A DNA stretch of 64,000 nt from Kalaharituber pfeilii. Taxonomy: Eukaryota > Ascomycota > Pezizomycetes > Pezizales > Pezizaceae. This document shows positions 10,531-21,236 of the stretch, one piece after another. How positions within the stretch are numbered: the first letter of the stretch is position 1; each line of letters starts with the position of its first letter. Made by a program: the position numbers and the translations under genes. The DNA lies in NCBI GenBank assembly GCA_015179045.1, contig WHUZ01000086.1, positions 62,001-126,000 of the forward strand. Direction: 5' to 3'. The notes beneath the pieces were generated by a model. The model saw only the letters and a list, made by a program, of their open reading frames with translations, did not search any database and was not told the DNA's origin.

Positions 10531-13349
10531 TGGACGCGGAGTGGGGCGGACATTTGGTAAGATGACTAAGCACTAATTATTTAGTAATTACAGTACATGC
10601 ACTGTTCTGCCTGCACCGCAGCAAATTGGTTTTCTTCCACTTGCCTACTCACCGCCCTACCACTCTTACTACTGGTGTTCGCTGCTCCCCCCTGTACCAG
10701 TTGAACCTCCACTGCATACTGCTCCTCATATCCCTGTTGCATTGGTTGCACATATCAGTCGCTCAAATTGGTCACATGAGATACTCTTCCTTTAGCATTA
10801 CATTCTGTTTCCTCTGCATCTATTAATCATTTTATTATCATTATTTGCATACTATTGATGCATATAGTGAAGGGTTAACTTATGGTTTCATTCACATATA
10901 TATGAAGGTCATAAACGAGTAACAGATTCTAAGTAAAACAAATTGGTAAAATGGGGTATGCATAGGGGCTGTGCATACTTATTCTATTTTGGATCAGCCG
11001 GCTTCTTTTTTGGTTAGCTTAACATGTCTATACCATATTTAGTAGTTACTAAAGGTGAACATTTTAACCCATTCCCATATAAAACTTCTTATCTTTGATT
11101 TTCAAATCACTACAGAAATTAAATAAATAGATATTACTTCAATATATTATTTTTCATGCACTAATTTTATCTATTTATTTTGGTTATGATTTGAGGTATT
11201 GAAGTTGATGCGAAATTCACTCCGCGTACTCTATAGATGTCCCATCCATCCATGTGACAGGTTATCCAATATGACAGGCTTGTCTGTGATTCATTTCATA
11301 CGTGTATGATAATTGTGTCAGATCTAGATCCCGCCGCAGCAATGTCGTGCAGCAAGTATCACAAGCGAGTGCAGGGCTGCAAGCCTTTATTCGGGATGCT
11401 GGAATTGCGAAGTTGAGTTTCGATGGAATTGCCATTCTCCAAATTTAATGAAGGGGTCCGATTTTTACAAACTTCTGGATTCGGGCCTTGGCACAGGCTT
11501 GGCGCATTGCCTAAATAGGTACTTCCAAATTGGGCGCTTAGAAAGGTTTGGGCAACTCCTCAGATTTGCTGCTGAGTTACATTTGTTAATTGTGATCTCA
11601 CGGGAAATTTCCACGTCGTCATGAATATACCTGAGCAAAAGTATAAAAGATTCACTGTTTGACAAAGTCGATTATATTTGGAAGACTTTTAATTCATCCT
11701 TTGAATGAGTTCAAAGCTGTGAACCTATCGCCTCTTTCACATGTTTCTTGAACTCAAAATATTACGGTTTTATCAAATAATGTGGGAGTGTAATCTTCTG
11801 TCACTCTTGTCTCCTCTAAGGGTTGTGGGCTTATTCCTTCATACCGTGGTTCTTGCAATCCTAGCACACTCCAAGTGGAATGAGCAGGACTCCAGAAGCA
11901 GCCCAAATCCGGTCTCGAATCCCTTCCTTTCCTTCTGTCCTAAATCTCTAGCATATTCTCACCTACACCGCCACAATCCAGGACCAATTAAAACCCGATG
12001 TGGTTCTTAGACCGAGACTACCTTGGCGGGCACTCAATTCTACACTATAGTGAGAATCTGCATGTCAGAGTCCCAGCAAGTGCTACTCCTCCATTCGGCG
12101 CTTCTGTGGCTTTTGCAAGGAGGGCGCACCAGGTGACAGCCCAGGGTGGAGAAGTAGGATATAGGATATCGACGTGCGGTACCTTCCATTAGCATAGCTA
12201 ACGAAATGTCTCGGGATGGGTGTGTCGCAGTTATAATATACGGCGCGTCAAGCGGGGTAACGGGGATGCACAGTAACTCCAATTCAGGTTGAGCCCGATC
12301 AATGCATCAACTTATTTGAAATTCCTCTCTTGGTGCTGGTTTCAGAGCCAAACGCACCAACTTCGATCCCTCCTCACATTTGCCGAGAGGGTGCAACTAT
12401 ATATACGTATCAGGGGATAACCTTTCAGTGCAGGCAAAGCTCCACTCACCCTGAATCTGATCACCATTTCCACGATCCCAAATCTGCAGGTGTTAATGTC
12501 AATATCATGTGTCAATATGCATGTGAGAAGCATACGTCTGGTTCGAGATTGCATGTGAACCTCCTCGGCGACATTGTTCTGCTGTGATGCCCTTGCAGCT
12601 CTCGTTCTCTTTTATGGACCAACTGTAACAATGGTTCATTCTCATGGTGGAGTTGATGAGACGGGTAAAGAGGTGACGTTGGAGAAAGGGTATAACCTAT
12701 TTCCCTTAATTATTTTTTGAGAACCCAATATCTTTTATTTCCTTGTATTATCTCCTCTGTACTCGTAACCAATAGGGAGGTATACGAGTAATAATTTTTT
12801 TTTCTTTTTTTCTCTAAAAATAAAGGTTTATCCTACCTCAGCTCAGAACTTATTCACTATTTTGTTGACTGTATCTAACCCAATAACAACAAGCTAATCT
12901 AACTGCATCATCCTATAAGTACTGACTTTAGACCCTCGGATTTATCTTTCATATATATAAAGCTTTATACCTTTAGATATATGGATAATGAAGCGAGCGA
13001 GCTCACTGTACTTGAATTTCAATAAAACCTATGCCTAAATAGAATTCCTGCATGTTTGGATTTCCAGATGAGAGTTCTAGAAGACAAACTGCTGCTGTTA
13101 TGAAATAGCATCTCGACACTGGACCTGAAAAAGAGCCCGGATACAGAAAGATGTCATGAGACAAGGCCACCAAAAATACTGCCATCGGCTTTAATTGACA
13201 TCTGTAGCAAGAATGGTAATATCTCACGCTCGGATCTTGAAGGTAAACCGTTGTTCTGACAAAGGGTGATTTATCTTTCCGGATTCACAGATAACGAATA
13301 TAATTCACCAATTGTCCTTTAAGACAGGCTTAAATGTTCTTTACCAACG
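10531..13349. other. gene-poor AT-rich stretch with transposon end debris
   Basis: No credible gene. A lone inverted copy of the pogo-like end (CAGACAAGCCTGTCATATTGG on the minus strand) sits at 11255-11286. An imperfect inverted repeat spans about 11095-11205, its arms ending in AAATAAATAGAT and ATCTATTTATTT. A TACTCGTA...TACGAGTA inverted pair lies near 12758-12790. Confidence 0.5.
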
Positions 13350-13898
13350 ATGGAACAACAGTTATTCAATGTTTGTACACTTGGAACCTCTATCCGGCAT
13401 AACATAGAGCCAAAAACACTTCACTTCTTCCTTGACGTCTCAACACCTCAGAGAACCGCCTTCAAGATCAATGACTCTGGATTAATCCTAGAGAACCTTC
13501 AATCGCTTGTTGGGCTGTGGAAAGATTTTCGGGCTCGGAAACTAACGCTTGTGGCCATAGGGCATTGCTTTTGGATGAAGATCAAACTTCACTCAAGGTT
13601 ATATCCGGAATATTCACACTACCTTGTATTTATTTCTGAGATATTCATACCTCACGCGCGCTGGCTGGGTACCTTGCATAGGGGGCTAGAATTGTTGCGG
13701 ACGTACTTGTGCCTCGGATGCTCATATCCTTCTCGTCCTTCCTCTCTCCAGCAGACTCCGACAAGACTATACCGACATGTACAAGAATACATACCTCCAC
13801 ACCGATCGTACTTACGGGACTGGGAAATTCAGATTTCCCGACTAGTGCAAGTAGATCACGGCGAGCTTAGACCAGCGCATGCTTCAAAGCGACACTAA
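13350..13898 (+). CDS. unassigned 182-codon open frame
   Basis: An uninterrupted frame from ATG at 13350 reads MEQQLFNVCTLGTSIRHN and continues to a stop near 13898. The first 70 residues look like an ordinary mixed globular sequence (KTLHFFLDVSTPQR, LQSLVGLWKDFRARK). The second half is Arg/Leu/His-rich and less protein-like. I do not recognise it. It may be an orphan gene, an exon of a decayed gene, or chance. No neighbouring exon could be joined with a good splice site. Confidence 0.25.
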   Translation: MEQQLFNVCTLGTSIRHNIEPKTLHFFLDVSTPQRTAFKINDSGLILENLQSLVGLWKDFRARKLTLVAIGHCFWMKIKLHSRLYPEYSHYLVFISEIFIPHARWLGTLHRGLELLRTYLCLGCSYPSRPSSLQQTPTRLYRHVQEYIPPHRSYLRDWEIQISRLVQVDHGELRPAHASKRH

Positions 13899-15069
13899 CA
13901 TTCAATTCAAGTACTTGAAGTATTTCTCGTTTTTCGATTGATAATGCACGCACCACCTCAATATAACCCCCTCCGCTCGAATATATTTGCGTCCAATCCC
14001 GCCGGTACGCATGTATAGAAGTAACTAATTTTTTATTCTCGAAGCTGGGAGGAACCCGAAGTATGCATGGTAGAAAGTTAAAAAACTACTTACTTAATAC
14101 GGGTAAGCACATCGGGCGTCGATCAGGGACTTCCCGCTGTCAACAGCACGTGGAAGAGCACGAGGTACAAAACCTCCGATTTTGCCAGTTGCATGTTAAC
14201 TAACTCCGTACCACACCAGAAGTGCAACCAGACTATAAAAAAAGAAGACTTTAAACATCAAAGCTGCAACAGTATTGGTATTTCAAGAGAAAAAAAGAGT
14301 CTACCGCGGATGCAGAAAAAAAAAAAAAAAAAAAAAAAAAAGGAACGATTGATTCAGTTAGATTACAAGTTAAGTAGAGAAGTTTTATAGAGACAGCTCT
14401 AAAAGAATGAAACACATAAAAATCAAATAAGATGAAGGCGGCACGAACCTCACTTGACTATTGATTTGACTATACATACAAGTGAAGTACCCTATTTCAA
14501 CGCTGCAAGAGAGAGAATTAATGTCTATGTCTGTCTTTAGTCCAAGGGTCACAAGCTGCTTCTTCAAGATTGGCAGTATATAGCATAGCACAGTACACCA
14601 ATGTGCAATAATCCAAGAGACTTGGGTAAATCACGTCTTATTGTAACGTCGGTGGGGGCCTGGGCGGAGGTCTTGCCAAGGGGTACGGTCAGCTTGGGTA
14701 TCGGCGGCGGTTCGGCGGCTATGGGTCGAGGACTACGGCGGCGGCGGCGGCTCAGCGGCTAGAGGTCATGGACTATAGCAATGGCAGCGGCGGAGGAGTA
14801 TGAGAAACCAGACGGGTCTATTGATCAACAAGACAACGGACAAGGAGAAGAAGAGCTATCTACAGAGGCGGGCTTGGGGCCCTTATATGCTTGGGAATTG
14901 ACATAGAAAGGGAATACAGGACTATAACGATATGAGAAAGAGAATCCGGAATGCAAGAGCGGCAATAGTGATGCTAATATTGGAAGGCATATCAATGAGC
15001 TGTCAGAGGGCTAATCAACCGGACCGGGACGGCTTGTCAAGCCTTACCGAGTCGGCTATTAGTAAGGTC
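13899..15069. other. gene-poor stretch with an A26 tract and a GGC-rich patch
   Basis: A run of 26 A lies at 14316-14341. At about 14690-14795 there is a small GGC/GGCGGC-rich patch with a repeated GGCTCAGCGGCT/GGTTCGGCGGCT motif. No supported gene. Confidence 0.5.
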
Positions 15070-15149
15070 TCACCTTCCGGCTTGGCACGTCGGCTCGGCT
15101 TGACTTGTCGGCTGCGGAAAAGGATGATATCGATGCGTGCGTAGGTGGG

Positions 15150-15459
15150 CTGTGACAGGTGGAGGAGTAAAACTGGGAGAAATAAGTCCTGCGAAACGTA
15201 ATGGATGTCGCTTGCCCGGCTCCAATGTCATACTTCCAACATCATTCAAAAGCGCCCAAGGATATGGACTGACTTTCATGCCATCTCGGGGAACATCCAT
15301 TTTGAACTTTGATTGAATGTGCTCCAGACATTTTTGTCGCCACAAGTAGACATGGGGAGTTGAAGCAGTGCCTTCGCTGGAATAGTTCGGAAAAACTGTC
15401 TCTTTACCGATGTCAATCCATATGCTGTCTAGTTGCCTAGATTGTTTGTACGTAAACAC
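15150..15459 (-). pseudogene. relic of a repeated fungal protein family (IWIDIGKET...YLWRQKC)
   Basis: The minus-strand reading contains three ordered blocks: LDSIWIDIGKET, HVYLWRQKCLEHI, and YPWALLNDVGSMTLEPGKR followed by HPLRFAGLISP. From memory of motif order I associate this trio (IWVDIGKET / YLWRRCC / YPFALLRDxGNxT...AGLxYSQFY) with a multicopy fungal family of unknown function often found in repeat-rich regions. The frame ends at about 15150 where family members would run on, and no intact flanking exon is visible. I therefore call it a truncated relic. I give no function. Confidence 0.4.
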
Positions 15460-15939
15460 TTCTCTCCGGTACCTCCACTATTGCACTGAACCACCCCCCT
15501 CGTGACCATCACCGTCCATCTATAAACTAAAATAAAAGCTCGTATTCGAAGGCCATTAATACAGCCCCAGCTGCTAACATACATGGCTCCTTTATTGATC
15601 GTCTGGCACGGTGCGGAGACTGTTGTGATGCAGGCGTTCTAGCAAGTATGACTCACTATCGACCGACCCTTGGCTCCCCTGCGAGTCAGGTATTTCTCGC
15701 TGATACCTGGCATAGTGTTCCTCATAATATGCCTCAAACTGAAGAATATAACGATCCACATACGATTCACCATTGGTAGACTCTTGTGCATCCCAAAGTA
15801 CTTGTTCCAGATTAACTCGATAATCTCTGAGGACATAGAGCGGTTCTCCAGCTCCTAAGAGAGTAAGCGTCGGTTCTCTCTAGTTGTCCATTCGTAGGCG
15901 CAACTCTCTACGAGCTGATCAAAGCTCCACCATCCAGGT
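15460..15939. other. no supported gene
   Basis: Between two decayed coding relics; only frames of about 60 codons without similarity. Nothing else seen. Confidence 0.4.
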
Positions 15940-16429
15940 TTAGCACATGTGCAAAGCACGGAAGGTGATCCAGGTAATCCCAGCTATCCAGCGTCGTCTC
16001 ATGCAGCTCACGTACGATCGCATTCTGCGGAATTCAGGATGCTCCACAGTGCGAAATGGCATTGACGACATAACAATCGCTTTCATCAGCTGCCTCTGCC
16101 AATCCTTTGGATTGAGCGGATTGTATTGCTGTCCATACATCCCCACATCCGGATGGATCCCCCATGCTCCGCACCACAAACTTTGCCTACGCGGTGTCCA
16201 GTGCCACTTCCGGACTCTCCGTGAAAATTAGCAGAACAATCTGGAAGCCGCGAAGACTCCCCCCATTGCCATCGATATACCCTCCCCAAATCTCGCCATT
16301 TTGCCCCTGCCTCGCATTGCTTCATATAGTCCACAATGACTTCCGCACCTTTCCCTATCCACATTGGCGACACTTGCAAAGGATATTCTGGCAGTGACAT
16401 ACTACCGTTCCCGGTCTCCCAGTCTCCCA

Positions 16430-16665
16430 CGTCTCCCACTCTTCCGGTATCTTTGAGTTAAGACCTTCTTTCGCAACAGCATGCCACACGTACGACCTCG
16501 TTACTCCATTTCTTCGATTTGATGCGCTTGTATTCCCAGCCTCCCACGTCTCCCAGTCTTCGGGTGTCTCTGACTTCAGACCTCTTTTTGCCACGGCATG
16601 CCAAACATATGACCTCGCTAGCCCGTTACTCTGATTTGCGTCGGGAACAGTTTTTAGCGGAAACC
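16430..16665 (-). repeat. 117 bp tandem duplication inside a decayed frame
   Basis: The plus-strand words ATGCCACACGTACGACCTCG (16481) and ATGCCAAACATATGACCTCG (16598) start 117 nt apart, exactly 39 codons. Flanking sequence on both sides aligns as two copies encoding YVWHAVAK...WETWE, and a partial third WETG follows. The spacing keeps frame, so the duplication predates or was tolerated by coding function. Confidence 0.75.
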
Positions 16666-16969
16666 ATTTCCCAGTAGTTGCATTTGGCCAAACATAGCAT
16701 CGGTGGATGAGAAATTGATAAAACTCTTCGTCACACCATTTCCATCCGTAAGCCGAGAGTTTCTCATTCCAAATTTGCGTGCCAGTATGGTAACGTAGAC
16801 GGTAGCCTTTGTTGTCCCATGATCCTCGAGCCATTTCTGGATTGGTCTTATCCTGACCCCATAAATGTTCAAGACGCTTTATTGGTGTTTTTACCCAGCT
16901 TTTTCCGTTCGAGACAGGTTTCACAATCTGCAACGGATGGCGCATCAGAGCATCCAAGTCATTGAAATC

Positions 16970-16994
16970 AAAAAAAAAAAAAAAAAAAAAAAAG
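16970..16994 (+). repeat. A25 homopolymer tract
   Basis: Twenty-five consecutive A, read as poly-Phe on the minus strand inside the decayed frame at 15940-17014. It may mark the end of a retroposed copy. Confidence 0.9.
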
Positions 16995-17014
16995 GCTATC
17001 GGGCTGCCAGCCAC

Positions 17015-17338
17015 CTTCCGGAATATGGGTTGGATCTAAGTCATCCAAATTGGTAGCTTTTGTAATTTTTGCATATGTTCGGGAATTTGTTGTTTAAAGG
17101 TAGATTAAGTTGAAAAGTATGTTGTATTGAATATCAGGTGGAGTCTTGCGCGTCGGTTTTTTGCTCTTTTACGTCGTCTATATCCTGATCTCCAAATCGA
17201 CATCCAAGCTTATCACCATCTATTGCATCATGAGTAGCCTCACAGGCCTGAATAATTGGTTGATGGGGGTTGAATTCTCCGAGTTCATCCTTTGAAGTAA
17301 CCGAAATCTTGCCTTTGGAGGTATATGCCGTTAAGTAA
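17015..17338. other. no supported gene
   Basis: Short spacer between two decayed coding stretches on the minus strand. Nothing recognised. Confidence 0.4.
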
Positions 17339-18114
17339 CTAGCATAGGTGACAAGTAATTCCAGGTAGCTGCTTCATCTTCGCTTGGGGTAGGAGATCAG
17401 GGAACGAGGACAGAGTAGAATAAAGCTGAGCGTCGTGCTCCGTGGATGCCTCACCGTTCACTGGGCTGGTTTGTCGAACTGGGCCAGTCGTAGATGTGAA
17501 TACTTCCCTACGGAACCGCCGTTTGAATAAGCGGTTTCTTAACTCCCTCTCAAACCTCTCCATATCGCCCACCATGTGAGGCTCCGTGGGCTCCTGTTCG
17601 ACGGGCTTCAACTTTCTGGAAATTTGATCCTTGAGTTCCGCCTTTATGTTTGCCAACAGCGGTAAGCGGGGTTATGTGATTGATGTCATCGTCGAAGCTC
17701 CAGAACGTGATATAGTCTTTCGCGTGGAGCTCTTTGAGGGGGTACGTCCATTGCTAATGCTTGCTTCGATGTGTCTTCCGCAACGTTTGGCTCATGTGAT
17801 CTGCTGTGAACTTGATTTCCATCCATCCTTGGGCCTTGACACCTTCGAAATCGCATGCTTCCAGCACCTCCTCCTGGAATTCTTATAACAGGCCACAAAG
17901 CGTGCAATGAGTTGTGGTATTCGCCGTCAACGGTTGAGAGGGGAATCAATTTCTCGTGGTAGAAAAGTGGACAATTTAGAAACATGAATATAGAGTCTTC
18001 TGTGGGAATCTTCTGGGAGACTGGGTGTCCTGGCCGTATTGAGGCCAGAGAGAGGAGGAGGAGGGCAAAAATTCTCAAATTTGGGTTTCCATCAGCACTT
18101 TGGATAAAAAACAA
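17339..18114 (-). pseudogene. unassigned frameshifted coding stretch
   Basis: Minus-strand frames hand over at about 17880. First comes FFIQSADGNPNLRIFALLLL and TEDSIFMFLNCPLFYHEKLI (18114-17880). Then in a second frame come QEEVLEACDFEGVKAQGWME and KDYITFWSFDDDINHITPL (17880-17670, with one internal stop). Finally comes a charged frame with HMVGDMERFERELRNRLFKR (17656-17339). Residue texture suggests a once-real protein broken by a frameshift and a stop. A 16 nt GT...AG stretch at the first handover is too short to be an intron. I do not recognise the family. Confidence 0.3.
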
Positions 18115-18550
18115 CTCGACGTCAAACCATCATATTGACGGGGTATAGAACAGAATAGAATAGATGAGTATCATGACATAGTAGGTATGGGGTAGGAGGA
18201 CTGGATATGGCGATGAGGAAATCAGTGGGCGGACTCATGGGGTCATATATACCCACCCATCCACCCATCCACTCACCTCCCTCCCTCCCGGCAAATCCAC
18301 ATGAGAAAAAAACTCCAACCACGACAGTACATCTCAATCCCCACGCATACAGCTACTCTCCCAAGGTATCCCACCTCCACCACCTGCAGTTGACTCACGA
18401 AAAGGATCTCCAAACCGCCACGTACCCAAAAATTCAAGTTTTGTGAGACAAAAGAGCCCTCTCACGGACCTCCCAGACACGGCTCGGATAGAATCTCCTC
18501 CAACCTTTTTTTCCCCCAACTCACCCCCGTGAATGGATACACGTACTTGT
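18115..18550. other. no supported gene
   Basis: Contains a short CCATCCACCCATCCAC low-complexity patch near 18256. No gene or RNA recognised. Confidence 0.4.
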
Positions 18551-19023
18551 TACCAGCATAAAGTGATGCAACTTCCGAAGCTGTGCGCAAGGTCTGTGCA
18601 GAGGTTTGAGTAATGATGTGACAGCCACAGGTGAATATGCGTAAAAAAAATTGGAGAAAAAAGTTAGCTAGAAGAATCACGTAGTATTGATCTAGAAAAT
18701 ATCTAAAGGTATCAAAGTTATTGAGGTTGCTCCACCAGATGGTGAATGGCTGACGTTACAATGTAGGCACATGAGAATGTTTCTGGCACACGAGACTGAT
18801 GATTCCCAACTAAAGGTATCCACTCAGATATTAGCATATTACCATCTCCTACTCTGCTGGTTATTACATCAAACACGAAGTATTCTGAAATCCGAATACA
18901 ATAACTTTGATAGCAACTCACCCCACCTTTTGTGAGCACCCACCCACACCTACCATACCCCTACACAGGCCTTTGCACAGACCTTGCGCACAGCTTCGGA
19001 AGTCGCACCACTTTATGCTGGTA
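18551..19023. mobile_element. 473 bp MITE with about 54 bp terminal inverted repeats
   Basis: The left end TACCAGCATAAAGTGATGCA continues ACTTCCGAAGCTGTGCGCAA, then GGTCTGTGCAGAGG. The right end is its inverse with about three mismatches and finishes CACTTTATGCTGGTA. TA lies at both outer ends, consistent with a TA target duplication. The interior has no transposase frame. The terminal 14 bases are shared with the 85 bp foldback at 2730-2814, so both belong to one family mobilised by a transposase not seen in this window. Confidence 0.85.
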
Positions 19024-19970
19024 ACTAGTAGAGTCTTATGTATAGACTAACGCTCGGACTGTTGGTAAAGAAATTTTCCGCCCCGCCACTATCGTTCGAG
19101 TTCATGTGCTGTGACGGATCAGCTGATGCCATGGCACAAGAAATATTCTCCACAAAAAATTCCCCGTATCTAAATCAAGCAACCGCGACACGGGTAAGGC
19201 ACACGCGTTCCAGATATAGATAACATCAACATGTATATATCTTCCAAGTTAAGTAGACTGAGGGTAAGCTGTCCACCAGAGCGAAATCCCAGGAGCGAAA
19301 TTCCTACATTCAAGCCTTGGCGTCCACAATGGGCATTTAAACATTCCTCACCAAGATTGATTAGGGAGGAAAAGATCTTCCTCCCTAAACCCTTTTTCTG
19401 TGTAACAGCGAAGCTCTTACTTTCCCGTCTGCTGATTGGCTAATGCGTACTCACTCCAATGTAACCCACGTCCAAACTATTCACCATGGTATGTGTCTCC
19501 TCTGGTCGGGGGGGTGGGGGTCGTGCCGACCAGACTACAGATGCCCTGGCTATAGTGAAGGGATGGGCAAGACTCTTTGCGTATACTAGTACAGGTAAAG
19601 AAAGTGCCCTTGCTATAGCAAAAATCGGATTCCTGACCTTCATTAAGCCAGGATCAGCTGTAGTCACTAATTCAAACTTGAACTGGTTAACCAATATACC
19701 GATATATACCCAACCCTATCGAGTAATTAAAATACATCAAGCCACAACGTATAATCACACATACTCTCACACACTATATATAAAACGTTCATTTAATTCA
19801 TTTGCTTTCCAACCGCCGAAGCACACTCATTGGGCATCAAAAATTGGCATCATCGGAACACTATTGTTGCGGCGTCGAGGAAATAAATACATATATAGCT
19901 TTGTATATACTAGCAGGGAAGCTGTACCCAACTTGATGGCAACACCGAGTACGTAGTGTTACTCGGAAGT
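19024..19970. other. no supported gene
   Basis: Frames up to 156 codons (19486-19956, plus strand) start VCVSSGRGGGGRADQ and show no domain. The end is low-complexity, so I do not call it a gene. Confidence 0.4.
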
Positions 19971-19976
19971 AGTACT

Positions 19977-20150
19977 CTCAACTCTGTATCCTTAACCTCC
20001 GTACCTTCAATCTCTGCCATCCTAATCTCTCTGTACCCTCAGTCTCCGCACCCTCAATTTCTATACCCCCAATCTCCATATCCTCAATTCCTATACCCTC
20101 AATCTCTGTACTCTCAATCTTCGTACTCTCATTCTCCATACTCTCAATCT
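19977..20150. repeat. degenerate 15-16 bp pyrimidine-rich minisatellite, block A
   Basis: Imperfect tandem copies of a unit close to CTCAATCTCTRTACC. Because 15 bp is a multiple of three, both strands stay open for a while (minus-strand reading IESTEIEGIGIEDMEI). That is a property of the repeat, not proof of a gene. Same unit as blocks B and C. Confidence 0.9.
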
Positions 20151-20600
20151 CATATGAGTGAAACGAAAAGATAAAATGAAATGATAGCAACGGGTGGAAA
20201 CGGATCTAACGTTCCGACATACCTTGCCCACTTTATACCCCCAGGCTCTCAGTCCTTTCCCTCCCAATAAAATAAGCCTTCCAGAGTGCGTACCCCGCCG
20301 CCTAGCCTCAGTAGCGGCCTATAACTGAGTCCCAGTCTGCTTCCTTGATCCCTCGCTCGCTGTGTTTTGGCCACCATGCGTATTCCCGCCTCCGTGACCA
20401 TCTCGCTCTAATATAGTAGGAAAGTCCCTATTTTCGCCGCTCTGTCTGCCTTCTCATTGCCTCTCAGCCCTTATACCCTTTAACTCACCAGACTTGCTAT
20501 ATTTCTTCAAGGTATGCAATAGAGGATACAACAAGATGCGTAAGACCTAGCGTTCGTACCTGGTGTGAGTTCTGAGTCAGATTTTCTGAGCGAGTCCGAG
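20151..20600. other. no supported gene
   Basis: Unique-looking sequence between a minisatellite block and a duplicated 147 bp module. No feature recognised. Confidence 0.4.
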
Positions 20601-20747
20601 TTGAGCCGGTTTGTCACGCTGTAAAACGTACTCGACTCAGCTGCCGAGTGAGCCAGTACGAGTTGTATGTACGGCGTGACTGAGTCGATGTGATAATGTA
20701 CAACTACTACTCGGCAGTGAGCTGGTGTGAGCCGAGTATGTACGTAT
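20601..20747. repeat. 147 bp direct repeat, copy 1
   Basis: Begins TTGAGCCGGTTTGTCACGCT and ends GAGTATGTACGTAT. It differs from copy 2 at one base that I can see (GCT versus GCC in the first 20 nt). It contains partly inverted GCCGAGT/ACTCGGC and GTACAACT/AGTTGTA words, so it can fold. No coding content. Confidence 0.95.
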
Positions 20748-20875
20748 GCTACAAAACTCGATACTGACTCAGTTCATACTAATTCGAATGCTATTTGATG
20801 TACAAATGCATTTAGCATTCACATCCAATACCAGTTTGTCTGAGCAAGTCGAGTTCGAGCTGGTTAGTAATGAGG

Positions 20876-21022
20876 TTGAGCCGGTTTGTCACGCCGTAAA
20901 ACGTACTCGACTCAGCTGCCGAGTGAGCCAGTACGAGTTGTATGTACGGCGTGACTGAGTCGATGTGATAATGTACAACTACTACTCGGCAGTGAGCTGG
21001 TGTGAGCCGAGTATGTACGTAT
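20876..21022. repeat. 147 bp direct repeat, copy 2
   Basis: Second near-identical copy, 275 bp downstream of the first and in the same orientation. Less similar but related sequence (GAGCAAGTCGAGTTCGAGCTGG versus GAGCGAGTCCGAGTTGAGCCGG) precedes both copies, so the duplicated unit was originally larger. Confidence 0.95.
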
Positions 21023-21157
21023 ATAAAACTCAACACCTACTCAGCTCACACCGAATGCGAATACTAATAAGACCTCAGGTAGGCTCATTTCACATATGGC
21101 GACTCAAAGTATATGTAGTATAGAATAAATGTATACCAGAATAGATTAACACTGACA

Positions 21158-21215
21158 CAGATAAACCTGTCATATTGGATAAGGCTCGGGCCGGCAAATG
21201 TTATGTATTAGCAAT
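21158..21215. mobile_element. end fragment of the pogo-like element
   Basis: CAGATAAACCTGTCATATTG followed by GATAAGGCTCGGGCCGGCAA matches the left end of the copy at 62194. Similarity stops within about 60 bp, so this is a solo end or a heavily deleted copy. Confidence 0.7.
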
Positions 21216-21236
21216 AATAGATATGTATATGACTCA

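Larger units (their letters stand above)
15940..17014 (-). pseudogene. decayed multi-frame gene, possibly a hAT-type transposase relic
   Basis: Three successive minus-strand frames read as one broken protein. The first (17014-16355) has WVKTPIKRLEHLWGQDK and then a 39-residue tandem repeat, RSYVWHAVAKRGLKSETPED and RSYVWHAVAKEGLNSKIPEE, each followed by WETWE. The second (16439-16086) continues with GDWETG and MWIGKGAEVIVDYMKQCEAG. The third (16179-15940) ends with LMKAIVMSSMPFRTVEHPEF and then RRMRSYV. That last motif resembles the 'PFxxVExPxFRxMLxY' segment at the start of the hAT transposase core. The frame breaks and the A25 run inside the first frame argue for decay. The repeat-containing part is not typical of hAT, so this may instead be an unrelated gene. 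Confidence 0.35.
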
